Of a stretch of DNA of 64,000 nucleotides, positions 33,083 through 46,080 are shown piece by piece. Origin of the DNA: Panicum virgatum. Taxonomy: Eukaryota > Streptophyta > Magnoliopsida > Poales > Poaceae. The notes under the pieces were generated by a model. That model worked only from the letters and a program-made list of their open reading frames with translations. It was not told the origin of the DNA and searched no databases. Location of the stretch: positions 629,596 to 693,595 of the forward strand of contig NC_053149.1 of the NCBI RefSeq assembly GCF_016808335.1, in the 5' to 3' direction. The position numbers and the translations under genes are program-made. Numbering within the stretch: the first letter of the stretch is position 1; each line of letters starts with the position of its first letter.

Positions 33083-33387
33083 GTGCCAGCCACGTGGAGC
33101 GCAGGCTCAGCAGGGGATTGGCGCGCTCAGTTCGTGCGTACCGCACACCGGGCGGTGGGGCCGCACTCGCTTGCCGACTGCGCGCGTGGCAGCCGCGGGG
33201 CACGCCCCCGCCAAGGGCGGTAGGCCAGCCGCTGTCCAGAAAAATTTATCAGGGCGCCGTCGTTTGCTTCAAGGTAATTTCTTCTTTAAGCATTTATCTA
33301 ATTCTTGATGCAAGAGTGGTAATTTTTGTAGACATAGAATAAGGATCTGCTTCAATTGTAATGTTGGGCTCTTTTGTTCATCTGTAG

Positions 33388-35647
33388 GATAGACGAAAAG
33401 AGTCAGTTCAATCTAGAAATCCGGATTGTTGCTCCCAAAAGCCGTGGTTGGGGGTACATCGTAGACAAAGTTGTGGATCCTGACTTCACCAACTTCAAAG
33501 ATTTGGTTGATGAAGTTGTTGACAAGTGTCCTCCCTCTTATGAAGACATAGTAAAATTATTTTACTCATGCATGGATACAAAGGCCAACATCCCAATATG
33601 CTCTGATCAAGATTTGGTTGAAATGTTTGCAAAATATAAAGCTTCTAAGTGCTGCTATTTGTCTTTATGTTATCATAGCCCTGGTAGTGATCCTCCTGAG
33701 ATTCCTGTATGGGATGGTAGTAGTACTGGCCATTCCGTGGAAGCCCCATTCACCCCTTCAATGTCATGTCCTAGTCTAGCAGAATCAAGCCTTGAAACAC
33801 ATACTCTTTGTGCTGAAACTACTGAACATATGGCTAACCCAAATCCATGCAATGAGTTTCAAAATGATGGAGAAGGGTTGTACATTGATCTTGGTCCCCA
33901 CAATTCAGCACCTATCAATCCTCATATGCAACAAAAAAAGCCTGAAGCCTCCCAATCAGATGGATGCTATAATTCAGAGGGTGATGATGAATCTTTCTCT
34001 AACGAGGAAGATATAGTAGAGGACATAGATGAGGTTGTGGAAGATAGACTGCCTCCAGAGAAGCATGATGCAAACTATGATAAAAGTGACCCTCCTATGG
34101 TTGTAGGCACTTTGTATTCAAACATGGATGTTTTTAAGCTGGCTTTAGGTTCACATGCTACTAAATATGAGTTCCATTATAACATTAAAAAAAGTGATAA
34201 AACTCGGCACATGGTGTACTGCAGTGGCAAGAATGTGGGCTGTAGGTGGAGACTTCATGCCTTTGTTTTGAGCGATGGGGTCACAGTAAAGATAATCTTT
34301 ATATTGTCCTTAATTTGTATAGATCATTATTTTTTCTTTTTAATTAACCATGATATTGTTTTTGTTGGCAGGTGAGGAGGAACCCATACCCTCATGAGGA
34401 GTGTCACAGCACTAGGAGGGCAGGTGCATGTGTAGGGGTGACAAAGTTTTGGGTGCACGACCAAGTGATTGATTGGCTAAAGAAAGATGGAAAATTGGGA
34501 GCCACAGAGCTGAAAAAGAAGCTGAAGGAAAGTCACAAAGTTGATGTGACCTACAGGAAAGTTTATCTAGGTAAACAACTTGCTATGGATACAATTTATG
34601 GCCTATGGGGCAAAAGTTTTGACAACCTTTACAGATTTAAGGCTCAGATAGAGGAAAGCAGTCCTGGATCTTTTGTTGTGATTGATCACCACACTATCAA
34701 CAACAAAACAAGGTTTAATAGGTTCTTTTTTGCTATGAAACCCTGTGTTGATGGCTTCCTTAGAGGTTGTAGGCCATATCTTGCTGTAGATAATACATTT
34801 TTGAATGGAAAGTTCAAAGGCCAGTTGTGTGTAGCTTGTGCAGTTGATGGGCATAACTGGATGTACCCTGTAGCTGTTAGTGTGATTGACTCAGAAACAA
34901 ATGAAAATTTGGTGTGGTTCATGGAGAGGTTGAAGGAAGCTATAGGCACCCCAGTTGGCCTAACATTCAGCACTGATTGTGGGCAGGCAGTGATGAATGG
35001 GGTTAGTGAGGTTTTTTCAGAAGCTAAACATAGAGAGTGTATGTACCATCTAGTCCAAAATTTCAAGAAGAGGTACAGTGGTGAGGTTTTTGATAAGCAT
35101 TTGTGTCAGTCTGTATATTCTTGGAACCCATACATGTTTGAGAAACATTATCAAGCAATGGCTGAATACAAACCAGAGGCTATGAAATATCTTCAGGAAA
35201 CTCACAAGAAATTGTGGACCAGGAGTCAGTTCTCCACCTTGTCAAAGGTGGATTATATTACCAATAACTTGGCTGAGGCATTCAATAAATGGGTAAGCAA
35301 TAAGTTCAATTTGTCATGACTTTCTTTTGCATTGATATCTTTTTTATTCCAGTACCTAACCATTGATTCCTACATTTGCAGATAAAGGATCACAAGGGCA
35401 AGCACCTGGATGATCAGATGGATACCATTAGACAAAACATCTTGATTAAATGGAATAATAGGAAAAGGTGTGCCCAAAAGTTTGAAGGGAAGACTTTGCC
35501 TCATATAGTCCAGAAGTTGAGGGACGACAGCTATAACCTTGACATTGAAGTGATCACAAGCTCACTGATGGCATTGCTGAAATTTGTGCTAAGGACTGTT
35601 CTGCCACTGCATACATGTTTGTAGTCAATTTAATTGAGAGGACATGC
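33388..35647 (+). pseudogene. MULE (MuDR) transposase, 5' part, interrupted by a Sirevirus
   Basis: Coding pieces are 33388-34285, 34371-35292 and 35382-35647, joined by small GT-AG introns of 85 and 89 bp. An N-terminal PB1-like and acidic region is followed by a MuDR DNA-binding segment (VGTLYSNMDVFKLALGSHAT ... CRWRLHAFVL). The DDE core follows: YLAVDNTFLNGKFKGQ (first D), TFSTDCGQAVMNGV (second D), the HRECMYHLVQNFKKRY motif, and NNLAEAFNKW (E). The last exon carries a frameshift around 35565, after which the proper frame continues in another register to the insertion. No in-frame ATG precedes the first exon, so the true start is missing or in an unseen exon. The gene resumes at 60554. 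Confidence 0.88.
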
Positions 35648-36992
35648 TGAAAGTGATCTAGGCCCCTAAGTGGGTTTTGGTGGTTAATGACAAAACACAT
35701 GTGCATTTAATCGTGTAATTGAGCATGTGTGCAGGTGGTGAACATGTATAGGTGAATCAAGTGACGTTATACGACCCTCAAAAAGGAAATGAAAAAGCGG
35801 AGCTCAAGTTTACTCAAGAAATTAGTTTTTGAATTTGAAATTTGAGTATAGGAATGCCGTACTATCAAGAGGGACTTGGTTCAAGGGTTTCGATTTAGAT
35901 CTTGTGCTCAAGAGAACCTATACAAACGATTGTGAGCCACAAAACAACTCAAAAGAGCCATAAACCGAAGTTTCTTCCTGCCTTACCCGGATACTCCGGG
36001 TATAGGGCCGGATACTCCGGACCTCATTGCCCGGAGTGTCCGGGTGCTGTTTCCGGGCTGAAAAATCAGGGTTGCCCGGAGTCTCCAGGCATATACCCGG
36101 AGTCTCCGAGTACCCTTTCGCCCAATGGCTATTTTTGGGCTGAAGACTATAAATACCCCCTCCATACCCCTTCAGCCCCCTCTCTTGCCACTTTTGACGA
36201 ACAAAACTCAAACCTAAGCCAAAAAGAGCTCTCTCACTCTCCCTTCTCCATTCTTGAGTGATTCCCTTGAGGGATTTGAGTGAGAAGCAAGCAAGAGCAA
36301 GGATTAGTGCTAGTGAGCCTCTTTTCTATCTCTTGAGCACTTGGTTTTGGTCAAGCTCGCGGATTCAAGTTTGTTACTCTTGGAGCCTTGTGCTCCTAGA
36401 CGGCTAGGCGTGCTTGTGATAGCTCAACCAAGATTGTGAGCTGCACAAGAAGTTTGTAATCGCCATTCCTCGCCGAGGAATCCATAGTAAGTAACCTTGG
36501 GCTTGAGAGGTGATCTCGCCCTTGGAAGAGGAGCATAGGGGTTCTTGAGCACCTTCTCTTGAATCCTTCCTCAACGGAGACGTAGCACCTTCGGGTGTGA
36601 ACTTCGGGAAACAAATCCTTGTCTCCTTTGTGTTAGTTTACTTGGTTTCATTGTCATTTTCTTGTGAGACTTCTTTTCTAGGGTTTGAGCTCGATCTACT
36701 CACTCACGAGTTTCTAGTGAACTTTGTTTGTTGGATATCAACCTTAAGGAACCCCTGGTACTCTTTCTTTGGCTCGATCTACTTTTCTTACAGAGATTCT
36801 TGCAGTTTCGTTTCAGGTCATTCAAACCCGGAGACTCCGGATATAGCTCCGGATACTCCGGACCACCAAACCCGGAGTATCCGGGCATATACCCGGAGTA
36901 TCCGGGATAGTCTGCGTCTGACATTTTTGTTAAGTGTTTTAAATTGCAGATTGCCTATTCACCCCCCCTCTAGGCATCTTAAGATCCTTTCA
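35648..36992 (+). repeat. Sirevirus 5' LTR
   Basis: 1345 bp, TG...CA ends. It has a TATA box TATAAATA at 36148-36155, preceded by five CCGGA-N3-TCCGG palindromes (35986-36111). Four more lie near its 3' end (36827-36905). Confidence 0.95.
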
Positions 36993-36994
36993 AT

Positions 36995-37006
36995 TGGTAT
37001 CAGAGC
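36995..37006 (+). other. Primer-binding site (initiator tRNA-Met type)
   Basis: TGGTATCAGAGC lies two bases after the 5' LTR. It is the usual plant LTR-retrotransposon PBS, complementary to the 3' end of initiator tRNA-Met. Confidence 0.95.
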
Positions 37007-37049
37007 TTGGCTCTCCATTCAAAGGGCTTAACCGTTCGGAGAGGTCAAT

Positions 37050-38146
37050 ATATCGGATGATGAAAAGAATCAAGAGATTCCGGTTAATGAAGGTGAAAAA
37101 GGTGATCCTAGTGACAAAAGAGACAAAGACAAGAATGTAGAGACATCCAACAACAACAAGAAGGGAAAGAATAAGAATGGCGGAGTAGAAAGTGAAGAAG
37201 AGACATCCGATGATGAGATGTCTTATGAGGAGTGGAAGGCATGGAGGAAAAAGAAGAAGGAGCAAAGGAAGAAGAAGACTAGCTCCCGTGTTATCATTGA
37301 TTCTAGTGATGACTCCGACACCGATTACAAGAGAAGAGCCTCACGCTCTTCAAACAAGGGCAGCTCATCAAAATCAAAAGGCAAAGGTGATTATCGAAGA
37401 GTTGCTCATGATTACACATTTTCTCTACCTAGTGAGCACAATGCATCAATTCATATGGGCAAGCCACCTTTCTTTGATGGTACCGGATATAATTAATGGA
37501 AGACTAAGATGTTCGGTTACATGAATGCAATCCACAAGGATCTTTGGAAAGTTGTGGAAGTTGGGTGTGAAATTCCAGATGAAGATGAAACTCCAACCCC
37601 GGTTCAAGCATATGTGCTACAACGGAATTTCCAAGCATTGAACATCCTACACACATCCGTGAGTCCCGAAGAGTTTGACAAGATAGAGGATGCACCAAAC
37701 CGCCAAAGATGCTTGGGACACTCTACTAGTGAACCATCAAGTATCAAGGAAAGTACGAGAATCAAGAATCAAAACTTTAGAAGATGAATTGAGCTTGTTC
37801 TCCATGAAAAAGGATGAAGGTGTGAAAGAAATGTACAACCGCATGAAGAAAATCACAAATCAAATCAAATCTCTTGGTGGTGACAAGTGGGGTGACCGTG
37901 AGATTGTGGACAAGCTTTTGACCGTGTATATGGCTAGTGATGTTACTCTACCTAGCTTGATTAGAGCCGAAAGGGGATTCAAACACTTCACCGCCGAGAA
38001 TGTTCTTGGAAGAATTGAAGCTCACCATGATCAATTGAAGAGAGTCAAAATCAACCAAGATCTAGCCGAGCTTCAAGAACAAGCGGCCAAGAATAGTGGG
38101 TTGGCATTTCAAGCTAAGTCAAAAGGCAAAGAAAAGGCAAACCAAT
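37050..38146 (+). pseudogene. Sirevirus gag, 5' part (broken)
   Basis: The frame from 37050 encodes a Gag beginning SDDEKNQEIPVNEG, with a long charged Lys/Asp-rich N-terminus (EEWKAWRKKKKEQRKKK), then the copia gag core (SLPSEHNASIHMGKPPFFDG, KMFGYMNAIHKDLWKVVEVG, KDAWDTLLVNHQVSRKVRES). Defects visible: the expected start codon position reads ATA (37050-37052), a TAA stop lies at 37494-37496, and a frameshift occurs near 37694-37700. The sequence stops at 38146 where the gypsy LTR begins; the zinc knuckle is not found on either side and appears deleted. Confidence 0.88.
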
Positions 38147-41100
38147 CACACCCGCGGAGGGGTTATAACAGAATAATATGCATGGATAAATCAAGGATAA
38201 GGTTACGGTTTAATTTGCAGAAAAACGACATTTTATGCAGGGTTCATTTTACGGAAAACCTTTTTAGAAATCAGTTTTTGCAGTAACACAGAGTCCAGGT
38301 TTTAAACTGCTACCGGACTCCCCGTCCGTCGTAGCACACGGCACAACTGCCGGACACAATTCCAAAACAACTCACACCAGCCCAACCCAATGAAACACTA
38401 GTTATGTGACCACACCATAACTCGCCCAATACCGTGGGCACGGACTATTCGAATAGATTCTTAACTCTGCAGAGGTGTGCAACTTTACCCACAAGTAGGA
38501 TACCACAACTCGAACACCGTCGTGTCGGTGTAGATCCCAACATAGCCATTACCCACCATAGCTAAGCCTGACTAGCCATCACGGGATGTACCAAGGGGTC
38601 ATCGACCGTTCACTTTGGTATAACCGGGCATAAGTCACTCGGGGCTTATCCCTTTTCCTTAGTCACCCGTTGCTCTCAGCTCTCCTGATGGCTACCACAC
38701 CAACTAGTGGGATTTATGCTACGCCGTTGCCCATTCAACGGTCGAGTGGTTTGCACGATAGTGGAGTTAGGTGAGATGACACACCAACTCGGTCCTTAGA
38801 CACGACAAGATGGATATCTCCCTTCTTTGCCCTGCCACACAGGCATAAGCACACCAATCGGCAATTCACACAGAAATGCCGTCCATCCCGTCCATACTCA
38901 TCCTTTGAAAATCCACATTTTATCCCTCCCCACACACACGCATTTTCTTTAAAAAAACAAGTTGTAATGAGTATGAGGTCCTAAGCGTTCTAGCAGCGAT
39001 TAACGTCCAAACAGAATCAGACATTAATCTAGGTGGTCAAGGATTGGTTATAACAAATCAAGGGGTGGCTATCCAACCGTGTTTTCATGCAAGCAAAACA
39101 TATGCAACTTTATAAAACAGGCCATTGGGTTGTGTTCATAAAAACTAGGACAGAAACATGCATCAAAGGATGGGATTGAACTTGCCGTCTTCAAAGCCTT
39201 CGGGGAAGTCCTGTCCTTCGGGCTCGGGGTCGCGGAACTGGTCCTCGTCCCCCTTCTCACAGAACTGCTCGTTGACGGGCTCTCCTTCGTTCACTCCGCG
39301 GTCTACAGCACACACAACCAAGCGTCCAATCAAAACAAAGATTCATCGCTGAGCTCGAATCGGGAACACATAAAATATAGAGATAGAAGTGGCATTTTTG
39401 AGTGGTTTCTTAATGGTAAGGCCGAAACTAAGTTAAGAGATACTTGGTAAGGTTTCGGGTTGATTAGAGGTCGTTAGGTTCATGAAATAATAGGTTTAGT
39501 GGAGGTTCGGGGGTCGGTCAGGGGCCTGGTTGTAATTACTCTTCGAGAAGGCAGGGACCTATTTGTAATTTCTAGAAATATTTGGACTAAACTGGAAAGG
39601 TCTAGGGCATACTTGGAATTATGTTTCATGTGAAAGGGTTTTCTTGAAAATAAAACAAGGGACAGGGTTCTTTTTGAAAAGAAAGGATATAAGGACAAGG
39701 GTCCTTTAATAGAATGGGAGGAGAGGGGGGCCTAAATGCAAAATGGCCATTCATCCCCTTCCTCCCATCGCAAAACAGGGGGGGCGCCGGCTCACCGGCG
39801 GCGGCCAATCCGGCCGCTCCGGACTCCGGGGGTGGCCGTGGACCGGGGGAAAAGAGAGTGGGGGTACGGGGGACCGATCCCCGGCCTCACCTCGAGCTAG
39901 GGTGGCGTGCAGCGGTGGGGCGACGGGAGCAGGCGGCGGCGGGCGGGAGTGGCTGCGGCGGCGGCGCTGCGGGCCGAGAGGGGAGGCTAGGGTCGGCGGT
40001 GGGGTGGCGTGGATGGCCGCGGAGCTCGGGGGGGTCCTTTTATAGCCAAGCGAAGGCGGTGCGGCGGCGTGAGTAGGTGTGGCCGGTGAGGTGGCCCGGC
40101 GAGTGGCGCGGGGTGGAGTAATGGCGTGCGGCCGTCCGCGTGCATCGTGACGTGGCGTGCGGCGAGGGCGGCGAGGCTGTCGTCGAGCACGTGGGGCGGC
40201 GCTGTTCAGCATAGTGACGGCGCGAGCGGCGAGGCAGGGCACGGCGAGCAGCACTGCGGGCGCACGTGGGCGCGTGCGGGCTGAGCAGGGTCGGGGCGAG
40301 GTGCCAGCGGCGGGCGGTGATGGCGGGGCGCTGGTCAGGCGGCCGCGTCGTGGCACGCGGGGCAAGGGCGGTGCGGCGCGTGCGCGCGAGCGGCGCTGGG
40401 GCCAGCGGCGTGCGCGGGGCCGGGGCAGCGCCAGCGGCGGCTTTGGTGCAGCGGGCACGCGCGGCCAGGCGACGCAGCGCTGGTGCGCGTGCGGCCGGGC
40501 AACGTGCGTGGCGTGGTGGAGATGGCCGGGGTGCGGGGCGCGCGCGCGTGTGCCGCGGCGTGCGCCGCTCGGTGTGCCGCGGTGCGGCGAGCGCGTGCGG
40601 GTGCGCGCGGGTGCGCACGCGTGGGCGTGCGTGGGGAGTGAGTGGAACGTGAGCGGGCGGGCGGCGTCGCGGCCAGGGAGGGCCGGGGCAGGCCGGAGAG
40701 GGAGCAAGGAGTGAGGGGAGGGAGCCGGCCTGGCGGGGCTCGGGCGAGCGGGAGCGAGGCAGAGGGGGAAGAAAGGAAGGAGGGAGGGAGAGAAAGGAAA
40801 AAGAGAAAATGGAAAAGAAAAAGAAGAAATGGGAAAAAGAAATAGAGGGAAAGAAAATGGGAGGGAGGGAAAAGAAAAAGAAGGGAGGGGAGGCGGTGCG
40901 CGCCAGCGGCGATCGCGGCCGCGGTCGGCCACGCGCGGCGTGCGGGCCGCGGAAGGTGGGGCACGCGGTCGGCGGGAAGAGAGGAAAAAGGAGAGGGAAA
41001 AAAAAGAGGGGGCGGGATTCGCGGTGGCCGGTTACGACGCGTTGCGTTTGATGGGAAAGGATGGGACGCGGATTGAAATCGGATGTTGGGTTGTTCGGGA

Positions 41101-41197
41101 GAGGTTCTGGGAATTAAGGTTCAGGGTTTGAGTCGAGCTCAACGACAAAAACAACTTTAGCGCATGATTTATTTTGGTGAGTTTTTGGGATGTTACA
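38147..41197 (-). repeat. Gypsy 3' LTR, truncated at its outer end
   Basis: 3051 bp that match 48464-51528. The TATA box on the minus strand is at 40045-40038 (CTATAAAA). The U3 part, about 39700-41030, is very GC-rich, with a long purine-rich tract on the plus strand. Open frames in this GC-rich part are not conserved between the two LTRs and are not called. Confidence 0.93.
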
Positions 41198-44100
41198 AAC
41201 CTACCCCACTTAAAATGAATCTCGTCGTCGAGATTCGGCTGATTCCTAAACAGGTGGGGAAACTCCTTCTTTAGAGCGTCTTCGCGTTCGCAGGTGGCTT
41301 CTTCCACTCCATGTCTGCTCCACTGAACTCTGCAAATCCGTACTTCGGAGTTTCTGGTTCTCCTAGTGACAGTGTCTAGAATCTTGACCGGAACTTCCTG
41401 ATATCGTAGGTCTGGCTGTAGATCTATCATTTCTACTGGCACATGCTCTGCCTCGGGTACCCTCAAACATCTTCTAAGCTGCGAGACGTGGAATACTGGA
41501 TGTATATCGGACATTTCTTCTGGTAGGTCCAAACGGTATGCTACTGCTCCAACTTTCTTCAGAACTCGGTATGGTCCAATGTACCGAGGGGCCAACTTTC
41601 CTTGTACCTGAAATCTTCGGGTTCCTCGAATGGGTGATACCTTGAGATACACGAAATCTCCTGGGTTGAAGCTTATTTCTCGTCTTTTCTTGTCGGCGTA
41701 ACTCTTCTGTCGGGACTGGGCTGCTTTCAGCTTTTCTCTAATCTCGGCAACTCTTTCTTCTGCTTCCTTTATGAGTGCGGGTCCGACTAGAGCACGCTCT
41801 CCAACTTCCGACCACATCAGAGGGGTTCTGCATTTCCTTCCGTAGAGAGCTTCAAACGGTGACATGCCCAAACTTGCTTGGTATCCGTTGTTGTATGAGA
41901 ACTCAGCATAGGGTAAACTCTGTTCCCAATCCTTGCCGTAGGTGAGAACACATGCTCTCAACATATCTTCCATAATCTGATTTACCCTTTCTGTCTGGCC
42001 ATCTGTCTGTGGGTGATAAGCGGAGCTAAAGTCTAGCTTGGTGCCCATGGCTTTATGCAAACTTTTCCAAAATCTTGAGGTGAACTGGGTCCCTCTATCT
42101 GAAACGATTCGGCTGGGCACACCATGCAATTTCACTATGTTCTCTATATAGAGCTTAGCTAACTTCTCTCCGCCGTAGTTGGTCCGTACGGGTATGAAGT
42201 GAGCCGCTTTAGTGAGTCGGTCCACTATTACCCATATGGAATCATGTCCCTTCTGGGTTCTGGGCAGCCCTACCACAAAATCCATTCCTACTTCATCCCA
42301 TTTCCAAACCGGAATGGGTAGGGGTTGCAACAATCCTGCCGGCTTCTGGTGTTCCGCTTTGATTCTCTGGCAAGTATCGCAATGGGCGACGAATCGTGCA
42401 ATATCTGCTTTCATCCCATTCCACCAATATTTCTGTTTTAAGTCCATATACATTTTAGTGGATCCTGGGTGAAGGGAGTAGGCCGAGTTGTGGGCTTCAT
42501 CCATGATTGTTTGCTTGAAATCCCCTTTCTGGGGCACACAAATTCTATCTTTATACCACAACGTTCCCCTATTATCCACTCTAAAGTCTGGTGCCTTATT
42601 TTCTCCGGTCTGCCTCCGGATTTCCATCAGTCCCTTGTCCGCTCTCTGGGCTTTCCTGATTCGTTCTTCTAGAGTGGATTGAACATTCAGCACTTGGCTG
42701 GAGCCTCGAGGGACAATGTGCACGTTTAATCGCGCCATTTCCTCTTGTAAATGGTCATTCTTGGGCCCATAGGATTTCCGACTCAAGGCATCAGCTACTA
42801 CATTTGCCTTTCCCGGGTGGTAATGAATTTCCAAATTATAATCCTTGACTAATTCTAGCCATCTTCTCTGCCTCAGGTTTAAGTCCGGTTGGGTGAAGAT
42901 ATACTTCAGACTTTTATGATCGGTAAAGATTTTGCACTTATTTCCAATTAAATAATGCCTCCAAATCTTAAGTGCGTGCACTACGGCTGCAAGTTCCAAA
43001 TCATGAGTTGGGTAGTTTTGCTCATGGGTCCTGAGCTGACGGGAAGCATATGCAACGACTTTCCCAACTTGCATCAGCACACAACCCAATCCTTGTCGGG
43101 ACGCATCACAATAGATGACAAAATCCCGATGAATATCCGGCAGGGTTAGCACTGGGGCTGTCGTCAATCTTTGCTTCAACTCCTGCAAGCTTCTTTCACA
43201 CGACTCCGTCCAGGTGAACTTCTTCTCTTTCTTGAGCAGCTCTGTCATGGGCCGGGCTATCTTAGAAAATCCCTCAATGAATCTCCGATAATACCCAGCT
43301 AATCCGAGGAAACTTCTGATCTCACTGACATTAGTTGGTTGCTGCCAATTGGAGACTGCTTCAACCTTCTCGGGATCCACCGCTACTCCTTCCGCGGTCA
43401 AGATATGACCAAGGAAAGCTACTTTCTCCAGCCAGAACTCACACTTGCTGAATTTGGCGTATAGCCTACGCATTCTTAGCTTTTCCAAAACTACCCTCAG
43501 GTGCTGCTCGTGCTCCTGAATACTCTTTGAGTAAATAAGTATGTCGTCAATGAAGACTACGACAAACTTATCCAACTCGTCCATAAACACTTTGTTCATG
43601 AGGTTCATGAAATAGGCAGGTGCATTTGTCAGTCCAAAAGACATTACTGTGAACTCAAACTGTCTGTATCGGGTGACAAAGGCTGTCTTCGGAATGTCGC
43701 TTTCCCTAATCTTGAGCTGAAAATATCCGGACCTTAGGTCAATCTTGGAAAAGTACCTGGCTCCTTTTAGTTGGTCAAAAAGGTCATCGATCCTGGGAAG
43801 AGGGTACTTGTTCTTGATAGTGACTTCGTTCAGTGCTCGATAATCAACGCACAACCTCATACTTCCATCCTTTTTCTTGACAAATAGAACCGGGGCTCCC
43901 CAAGGTGACGAACTTGGCCTGATGAAGCCAATCCGTTGTAACTCCTCTAATTGTTTCTTTAACTCTGCCAACTCAGAGGCTGCCATCCTATAGGGTCTTT
44001 TGGCTATGGGGGCGGTTCCAGGGACAAGATCAATGACAAATTCTATGTCCCTATCTGGTGGCATACCGGGAAGTTCTTCGGGAAAGACATCGGGGTACTC

Positions 44101-45801
44101 ATTCACTACTGGGACTTCTTCCAAGGACTTGGCTTCCATGCTAAACACCATCGGGTTTGCTCCACTTTCCCGGGTATGACAGGTCACTCGGACTCCTTCT
44201 GGGTTTGTTAGGTGTACTACCTTGTCCGTACAACCTATGAGGCCATTATGTTTGCTTAGCCAGTCCATTCCGAGGATCACATCTATCCCTTCTGACTTAA
44301 GCACTACTAGGTCTGCTAAAAACTCTACCCCACTTAAATTGATCCTTACCCGTAGACAACCCAGTTGACACCTGATGTCTCCTCCGGGCGTCCGGGTTAA
44401 TAGGGGTGTTTTTAGTAGTACCGTAGGTATTTTATGTTTCTCCACAAAATTCGAAGATATGAATGAGTGTGATGCTCCAGAATCAAACAGTACTGTTGCA
44501 AGAGTTGAGCTGACTAGGTACTCACCGAGTACTACGCCCTGGGCTCCTTGAGCTTCCTGTGCGTCGATGTGGTTGACACGGGCTCGTCCAAAAGACTGCT
44601 GAGGTTGCCTCTGCTGGTTGTTGTTGTTGTTGCTGTTGCCGCGGAGGGGTACTCGGTTGGCACCGGTCAGCACTGGCTTGGGTCCGTTCACTGTATTGGA
44701 GAAAGCTGAAGTAGCTGGCTTGTTCTTGGCATAAGGGCAGTCGGCGATGAAATGCCCTGTCTCTCGGCAGTTGAAACAGGCCCTCACATTGCTGTTGTTA
44801 TTGGTGACCTGGCTTGCATTATTCTGTGAGGTCCTCATGGTGTTCTGGCTTCTGGGCTGTGTGTTAGGGGCCCGTGGTCCTGTCACTTGAGACTGAGTTT
44901 TGTACTGCATTGGGGCTTGGGACCTTGGTGCGTTGTAGCTGAGGCTTCTGGTCTTCTGAAAACGATCCTGCTGGCGTGACTTACTTTCCAAAAACTTACG
45001 CTTGTTCTCTTTTCTTTCCTCAATCTTAGCCCTCTCTGTGAGGATTGCCTTGTTCATCAAGGTGTTGAAATCAGGATAGATCTGAGGAGTGAGCAGGGTC
45101 CTAAGTTCTGGATTTAGTCCCTTCTTGAACATGTCCTATTTCTTTTCGTCGTCGTTCACTTCATCTGGCGCATATCGAGACAGCTCCATAAACTGGTGAG
45201 TATATTCTTCCACCGACATACTCCCCTGCTGAAGTGCGCGGAACTCATCTGCCTTGCGCTTCATGGTGGCCGAGGGGATGTGATAACGGCGGAACTCCCT
45301 CACGAATTCATTCCAGGTGATGGTGGAGGCATCTCTGGCAGCAGCGCAGTAATTCTCCCACCAGGCTAAGGCAGTCCCGGTGAGTTGATGTGCAGCCAGA
45401 AGAACTTTATCTCGATCCTGGCACCCAAATGGCTCGAGCTTCCTCTGGATCACGCGGAGCCAGTCATCTGCATCCAAGGGGTTGCTGGATCCGGCAAAAG
45501 TGGGTGGCTTGGCCCTCAGAAAAGCTGTCAGCTTGTCATTAAAGGTCTGCTCTCGTGGCTGCCTGTTCACTAGAGCATTGGCCAGTGTCTCCAGTATGAG
45601 AGTCTGGTTATGGATTACTTGTGCCAGGTCCATGAAAGGTGGTGGTGGTGGTGGTGGCAGCTGTGCACCATGATTTTCTCCTCTGCCCTGACTCACTTCT
45701 TGTTCTTCCTAAGGATGGTTTTGCCCGTCAGGGTGTACTCCTGCATCAGCAGCTGCAGGGTCCCTGACGCGGGAGGCCCTCGTAACGCTTCGGGAAACCA
45801 T
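41032..45801 (-). pseudogene. Gypsy gag-pol polyprotein with two nonsense codons
   Basis: A single minus-strand frame starts at ATG 45801 (after AAATCTGCAG). In order: a proline-rich N-terminus, Gag core (KPPTFAGSSNPLDADDWLRV), CCHC knuckle [14 protein letters not shown] near 44780, protease [14 protein letters not shown] ([27 protein letters not shown]), RNase H ([15 protein letters not shown]), integrase zinc finger (HPGSTKMY ... CDTCQRIK), integrase core ([11 protein letters not shown]), and a chromodomain-like end ([12 protein letters not shown] ... [14 protein letters not shown]). In-frame stops are TAG 45711-45709 and TAG 45138-45136, with no frameshift. The final 55 or so codons lie inside the 3' LTR. 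Confidence 0.93.
41198..41212 (-). other. Gypsy polypurine tract
   Basis: On the minus strand AAGTGGGGTAGG lies directly before the 3' LTR start, as expected for plus-strand DNA priming. Confidence 0.75.
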
Positions 45802-46080
45802 CTGCAGATTTGGTAGGGTTTTTGTGAGATTGGGATTAGGTGATGTTTAAGTTATTTAATTCATATTTTTGAAAAAGGCAGAATTAACCTTCTGCCGAAA
45901 GGCACACACAACACAAGCACACAACAAGGCAAACAAGCAACTTTTACTAAAGCGAGGTAGGGTACAACACAGGAACAAGACTAGAACGCGTACTACACGT
46001 CCGGGTACAGGTTCAAACTAGGAATACAACTTAAACTGGAAGGGCTAGAAGGGTACAACAACAGGGTAGGGTTGGACACT

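Noticed and set aside
35986..36111. CRISPR-like array of CCGGA repeats
   Set aside because: The units are palindromes in an LTR with irregular spacing in a plant nuclear genome; not CRISPR.
38735..39352. Short frames repeated at 49052-49669
   Set aside because: Identical because they lie in the two gypsy LTRs; no protein features.
39751..40964. Long open frames (393 and 209 aa) in the GC-rich part of the gypsy LTR, and counterparts at 50203-51295
   Set aside because: They are Pro/Ala/Arg-rich, overlap in several frames on both strands, and lengths differ between the two LTR copies because of small indels. This is base composition, not conserved coding.
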